Assembly (NCBI GenBank): GCA_964434165.1
Contig: CAYSUS010000006.1
Coordinates: 1 to 64,000 of the forward strand
DNA length: 64,000 nt
Source: CAYSUS01 sp964434165
GTDB lineage: Bacteria; Planctomycetota; Planctomycetia; Pirellulales; Thermoguttaceae
Direction of reading: 5' to 3'
Under the pieces are notes generated by a model. The model worked only from the letters and a program-made list of their open reading frames with translations, did no database searches and was not told where the DNA came from. Below, in pieces: positions 60,831 through 64,000 of the stretch (position 1 is its first letter; each line of letters starts with the position of its first letter). Made by a program: the position numbers and the translations under genes.

Positions 60831-61341
60831 AGCCCTCCGAGCATCAGGACTCGGCCCCGGCTGAACGAGGCGGGGCCCGATAAGTAAGCGAGGGAAGCTG
60901 CGGACCGCGGTTTTCGGCCCGCTTACGCGTCAGGGTGCGATCCCCGGCCGATCCCGGATCTTGAGCACCGACACGCCGCGAGAGCGCCTGACGGTCCGCG
61001 CACGCCGGGCGCGACCGGCTGCTGCGGCCGACGCGGCACGGCGTCGGGGGGCCGCTCCAAACGCTCTTCTCCCTGGAATCAAGGCCTGTCGAAAAGAAGG
61101 CCCCCGACGGCCGGTGTTGGCGCGCGGCGTGCTGCCGGGCAATTCGCCGACCGGCTGCGATCCGGACCAGCCGCACAATCCGCAAAACTTCCCCAATTCA
61201 TCAAATCCGATTCAGTGGTCCGGGTTGGGCGGTCGATCAATAGACAGAAAATCCCGCCGGCCGCTTACCCGCGATTCAGCCACGACTCCCAGGCCGGGGG
61301 GCGTCCCGCTCGTCACGACCCCCTATCGACGGAGGTTCCAG
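60831..61341. other. 511-base intergenic region before the TPR gene
   Basis: The TPR frame is open through most of it, but its translation looks like shadow and a signal-like segment starts only after 61342. I see GC-rich inverted repeats near 60845-60920 but no convincing promoter, RNA or small gene. Confidence 0.4.
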
Positions 61342-62898
61342 GTGCGTAAGCCGTCGCAATGGTCGCCAGCATGGGCCATAGCGGGGATGGCCTGGCTGGT
61401 CTGCTTCGCTGTCGGCGCGCGAACGGTTGCCGCCCAAACGGTGCCGCACGCAACTCCTGCCTTTCCGAATGCGGCCGATCCGGACTACGGCAAGGCGTAC
61501 GCCGAGTATCGTCAACGGGTGCAGAGCCGTCCTGTGGTCTCGCCCGCCTTGGGCTACACGGACGACGGCTCCGCCAGCAACGTCGCTTCCAGCGGGGTCG
61601 GCGGCAAGCTGGCGTCGATCACCGATTCCATCGGGTCATCGGTCAAGAAGGGAGTCGCATCGGTCGGCAACCTGCTCAAGCCGAACGAGCGGGTCAATCG
61701 CCAGCTCGAACCGACCTCCGTGTTCAACGACGCCCGCCCCAGTCCCGAGACGTACGTGGCCATGGCGCGGCTTCACGAAGAGTCGGGAAGGCTGGAGCAC
61801 GCCGAGAAGCATTACTTGCAGGCGCTCGACGCCTCGCCGCAGCACCTCGGCGCCCTATTGGGCTACGCGCACCTGAAGGATCGCACGGGCAAGCTCAGCG
61901 AAGCGATCGAGCTCTACCAAACGGCTTGCCAGACCCATCCCCAGGTGGCCTCGGCGCACAACGACATGGGCCTGTGCTGCGCGCGGGCGGGTCGATTCGA
62001 CGAGGCCGTCACGGCCTTAAGCCGCGCGGTGCACTTGCAGCCCAGGAAGGCACTGTACCGCAACAACCTGGCCATCGTGCTCGTCGAGGTCGGGCAGGAA
62101 GGGCAGGCCCTGATGCATCTCCGCGCCGTGCATGCCGAGGGCGTGGCCCGCTTCAACCTTGCCCAGCTCATTCTCCGGAAAGGCGACCCGCGCGGGGCCG
62201 CGGATCAGTTCGCCGCGGCCGCCCGGGCCGATCCCAACATGCAGCAGGCGAGGATGTGGCTGGCCGAGCTGTCGCGCCAGGGGATCGAGCCCCGGCGCGA
62301 AGCCCGGATCGCTTCCGGCGGCCGGGCGCCGCGGAACGACGGTTCCGCCGACCGCGCGCTGCCGCCCACGGCGGTCGCGCCGCGGCAGCCCTCGCCGGCG
62401 CCGATGTCGCCTCGGATTGGCGTGCCGTCGCGGCCTCCGCCGCAGAACCCGGTCGCGCCGCGGCAGCCCGACTACGGCAACTTCCCGTTGCCGCCGGGCC
62501 GCCAGCCTGGCGTGCGTCGGCCGGACGCGGGGATTCCGGCGCCGCCAAGTCGTCCCGTCCCGCCGGAGCCCCGGCCGCAACCGAGGTCCTCTCCGCCGGA
62601 GGAGGCGGGCGCCCCGGGTCCCTATCGCGCCGTGGCTCCGGAGCCCAGCCCGGACGGAAGGCCCTGGCCGCCCGTTCTGATGCGCTCACCCGCGCGCGAT
62701 CTCTCTCGGCGCTGGGAGTCGCATCCTGAAGAGGGCTCGCCGGTGCCGCGGGAAAGGGCTGCGACCGCGCGGCCGCCCGAGACGCGCCGATCCGCGGGTC
62801 GTCCCGTGCCGGGTGAGGACGTCGTAGCGCCGCTGCCCCCGGTGGCGCCCGAGCCGGAGCCGGTCGAGCCGTTGCCGCCGGTCGAGTCGGGGCCGTAA
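61342..62898 (+). CDS. TPR protein, TadD-like, with Pro-rich tail
   Basis: A 518-residue exported protein. Signal segment (about 10-30, AIAGMAWLVCFAVGA, cleaved near AAQ). Two to five TPR units occupy about 135-310 (AMARLHEESGRLEHAEKHYL, MGLCCARAGRFDEAVTALSRA), then a Pro/Arg-rich low-complexity tail of 190 residues. TadD in other loci is a TPR lipoprotein that assists the secretin, and this protein takes its place here. GTG at 61342 is used because GGAGG stands 6 bases upstream; a 127-codon extension of the frame has no signal peptide. Confidence 0.8.
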   Translation: MRKPSQWSPAWAIAGMAWLVCFAVGARTVAAQTVPHATPAFPNAADPDYGKAYAEYRQRVQSRPVVSPALGYTDDGSASNVASSGVGGKLASITDSIGSSVKKGVASVGNLLKPNERVNRQLEPTSVFNDARPSPETYVAMARLHEESGRLEHAEKHYLQALDASPQHLGALLGYAHLKDRTGKLSEAIELYQTACQTHPQVASAHNDMGLCCARAGRFDEAVTALSRAVHLQPRKALYRNNLAIVLVEVGQEGQALMHLRAVHAEGVARFNLAQLILRKGDPRGAADQFAAAARADPNMQQARMWLAELSRQGIEPRREARIASGGRAPRNDGSADRALPPTAVAPRQPSPAPMSPRIGVPSRPPPQNPVAPRQPDYGNFPLPPGRQPGVRRPDAGIPAPPSRPVPPEPRPQPRSSPPEEAGAPGPYRAVAPEPSPDGRPWPPVLMRSPARDLSRRWESHPEEGSPVPRERAATARPPETRRSAGRPVPGEDVVAPLPPVAPEPEPVEPLPPVESGP

Positions 62899-62948
62899 GT
62901 GGGGAGCAAGGGGAGCATACGCGCCGGTCGCCCGGACGCGCCACCGAG

Positions 62949-63827
62949 CTACCCGCTTTTCCGGCGGATCCGGTTGCGGCGCTCAACGAGCCACGCCAGG
63001 CCCAGGGCGGCCCCGCCAAGCGCGGCCTCGACGATGGCGAACGGTCCGCGGCTTCTTCTGACGCGGCCGAGCCTTCCTTCCGCCGGTCCGTGCGGCTGAT
63101 GGAAACGCGTGGGGAACCCCAGCTTCTCAAACGGCACGGCCGCGAGGTAGAGCCAGCTCGTGCCCGAGGCTTCCCGCTCGCCGTACACGTGGTCCACGTA
63201 CCGTCCCGGATGCGCCTTGATCCGCCGCCGAGCCTCGGCGAGAAGCCTCTCCCGTTCGCCGAAGGTGATCGCCCCGGAGGGGCATGCCTTGGCGCAGGCC
63301 GGGGTCTGTACGGACTGCCGGTAGCGCGTCTGGGCCTCCCTGTCCAAGGGCCTGCCGTTGAGGAGGACCTGTTCGGCGCGGGCGTGCTGGCGCCCGAGAC
63401 AGAAACCGCACTTGCCCATCTGCGGGGTCGGCAATTCCCAGTACTCGACGGTCGGGACGTGGAACGGGCAGGAGTCGATACACGCCCCGCAGCCCATGCA
63501 GTTGTCGGGCACGTAATCGACCACGCCCGACTCCGTGCGCGCGAACACCTGGGCCGGGCACACGTTGGCACAGTACAACTCCGTACAGTGCATGCACTGC
63601 CGCTTGACGAACACCCAGGCCGGCCGCTCGCCGGCCCCCTCGAGCTCGTGGAAGCTGATGTACGTGAAGATCTTGGGCGTGAACCGGGCCGGGCCCGGAT
63701 AGGAGCCGGGCCGGGTCGTCACCTCCTTGACCTTCTCGCCCCGAAGCGCGTTCGACTGCTTGCAGGCCACCTGGCAACTGCGGCAACCGATGCAGCGCGT
63801 CGTATCGACAAGACAGGCGACGGACAT
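62949..63827 (-). CDS. four-cluster ferredoxin-type subunit of an oxidoreductase
   Basis: A 292-residue protein like FdnH/HybA/DmsB electron-transfer subunits. Sixteen Cys are arranged in four [4Fe-4S] motifs: CIGCRSCQVACK, CMHCTELYCANVCP, CMGCGACIDSCP and CGFCLG...CAKACP. A C-terminal transmembrane helix (about 265-285) anchors it to the membrane. It would pass electrons from a catalytic molybdenum or nickel enzyme to a membrane partner. The ATG at 63827 places the first cluster at the usual position; no clear ribosome binding site. The upstream neighbour, only partly present, may be the catalytic subunit. Confidence 0.9.
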   Translation of the reverse strand: MSVACLVDTTRCIGCRSCQVACKQSNALRGEKVKEVTTRPGSYPGPARFTPKIFTYISFHELEGAGERPAWVFVKRQCMHCTELYCANVCPAQVFARTESGVVDYVPDNCMGCGACIDSCPFHVPTVEYWELPTPQMGKCGFCLGRQHARAEQVLLNGRPLDREAQTRYRQSVQTPACAKACPSGAITFGERERLLAEARRRIKAHPGRYVDHVYGEREASGTSWLYLAAVPFEKLGFPTRFHQPHGPAEGRLGRVRRSRGPFAIVEAALGGAALGLAWLVERRNRIRRKSG

Positions 63828-63924
63828 GGGGGAGTCAGGGGCGGTGGTGGGTGTCTTCACATCAAGTCTCGTACTGGGTACGGAAGTGCGCAGCACGACA
63901 GCCCGAGAGTTACCGCTCACCACT

Positions 63925-63946
63925 AGTCACTAATCACTACTCACTC
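63925..63946. repeat. TCACTA microrepeat
   Basis: Units of TAGTCACT, AATCACTA and CTCACT follow one another between the ferredoxin gene and the partial gene at the window edge. The string forms the stop region of the upstream gene on the minus strand. Confidence 0.5.
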
Positions 63947-64000
63947 GCTTGCGGCCTGGGTCGAGCCCGCCGAGCTTCCCTCCTTCGGCAGGAGCTTTCC
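63941..64000 (-). CDS. C-terminal 19 residues of a gene cut by the window edge
   Basis: The minus-strand frame ends at a TGA (63941-63943) and reads GKLLPKEGSSAGSTQAASE before it. It lies 114 bases upstream of the ferredoxin subunit on the same strand. In formate dehydrogenase-like operons the catalytic molybdopterin subunit takes this place, but 19 residues are too few to decide. Confidence 0.4.
   Translation of the reverse strand, partial: GKLLPKEGSSAGSTQAASE

Noticed and set aside
60961..61341. 127-residue N-terminal extension of the TPR gene at 61342
   Set aside because: It has no signal peptide and shadow composition, whereas GTG 61342 has an ideal GGAGG and begins a signal peptide.

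Overview
This 64 kb window is a very GC-rich bacterial chromosome segment. Features that point to Planctomycetota (probably a Pirellulales-like lineage) are a PEP-CTERM protein with a DNRLRE domain, large TPR proteins, a Hint-domain protein, a Tat-exported DapA-like protein, a lipoprotein version of rhamnose mutarotase, a Tad pilus locus and several dispersed palindromic repeats. The phylum assignment is an inference from gene content; no rRNA or tRNA gene is present to confirm it.

Layout. Bases 1-16 kb carry a 1414-residue TPR membrane protein, a small unknown protein with a DUF3467 partner, a cysteine desulfurase, a DEDDh exonuclease-BRCT protein convergent with ligA, a four-helix-bundle protein, a cupin, murD, a Hint-domain protein and a Ca2+/H+ antiporter. 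Bases 16-26 kb carry uvrA, a ThiF/MoeB-type E1 enzyme, a decayed region with two gene remnants, a two-domain methyltransferase interrupted by in-frame repeats, a TraR/DksA-type zinc protein, an exported serine protease and lipoprotein RhaM. Bases 26-32 kb carry a Ser/Thr kinase, a PhoB/PhoR-like two-component pair, a DUF4919 protein overlapping a parallel-beta-helix protein, and a DUF4190 protein. Bases 32-42 kb are a carbohydrate and transport region: a 1362-residue GH2 enzyme with two xylan-binding-type modules, a PEP-CTERM gene broken by one amber codon, a sodium:solute symporter with a 57-residue companion, and a Tat-exported DapA-like protein. Bases 41-47.7 kb hold a galactokinase/nucleotidyltransferase pair, a DPM1-like glycosyltransferase and a YfhO-like membrane protein, all on the minus strand. 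Bases 47.7-63 kb are a nearly complete Tad (tight adherence) type IV pilus locus. The last kilobase holds a four-cluster ferredoxin subunit and the C-terminus of its upstream neighbour.

The most coherent system is the Tad locus: a class I cyclic di-GMP riboswitch, Flp pilin, a terminator, a 36-residue membrane peptide, prepilin peptidase CpaA, TadE, CpaB, secretin CpaC, TadZ/CpaE, then CpaF, TadB, TadC, an exported protein of unknown function and a TPR (TadD-like) protein. An acyl-carrier-protein/alpha-oxoamine-synthase fusion sits on the opposite strand between TadZ and CpaF. The riboswitch suggests that pilin production answers directly to c-di-GMP.

The second theme is invasion of coding sequence by small palindromic repeats. 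One lies in frame inside murD, two tandem copies lie in frame inside the methyltransferase gene, and others lie between genes.
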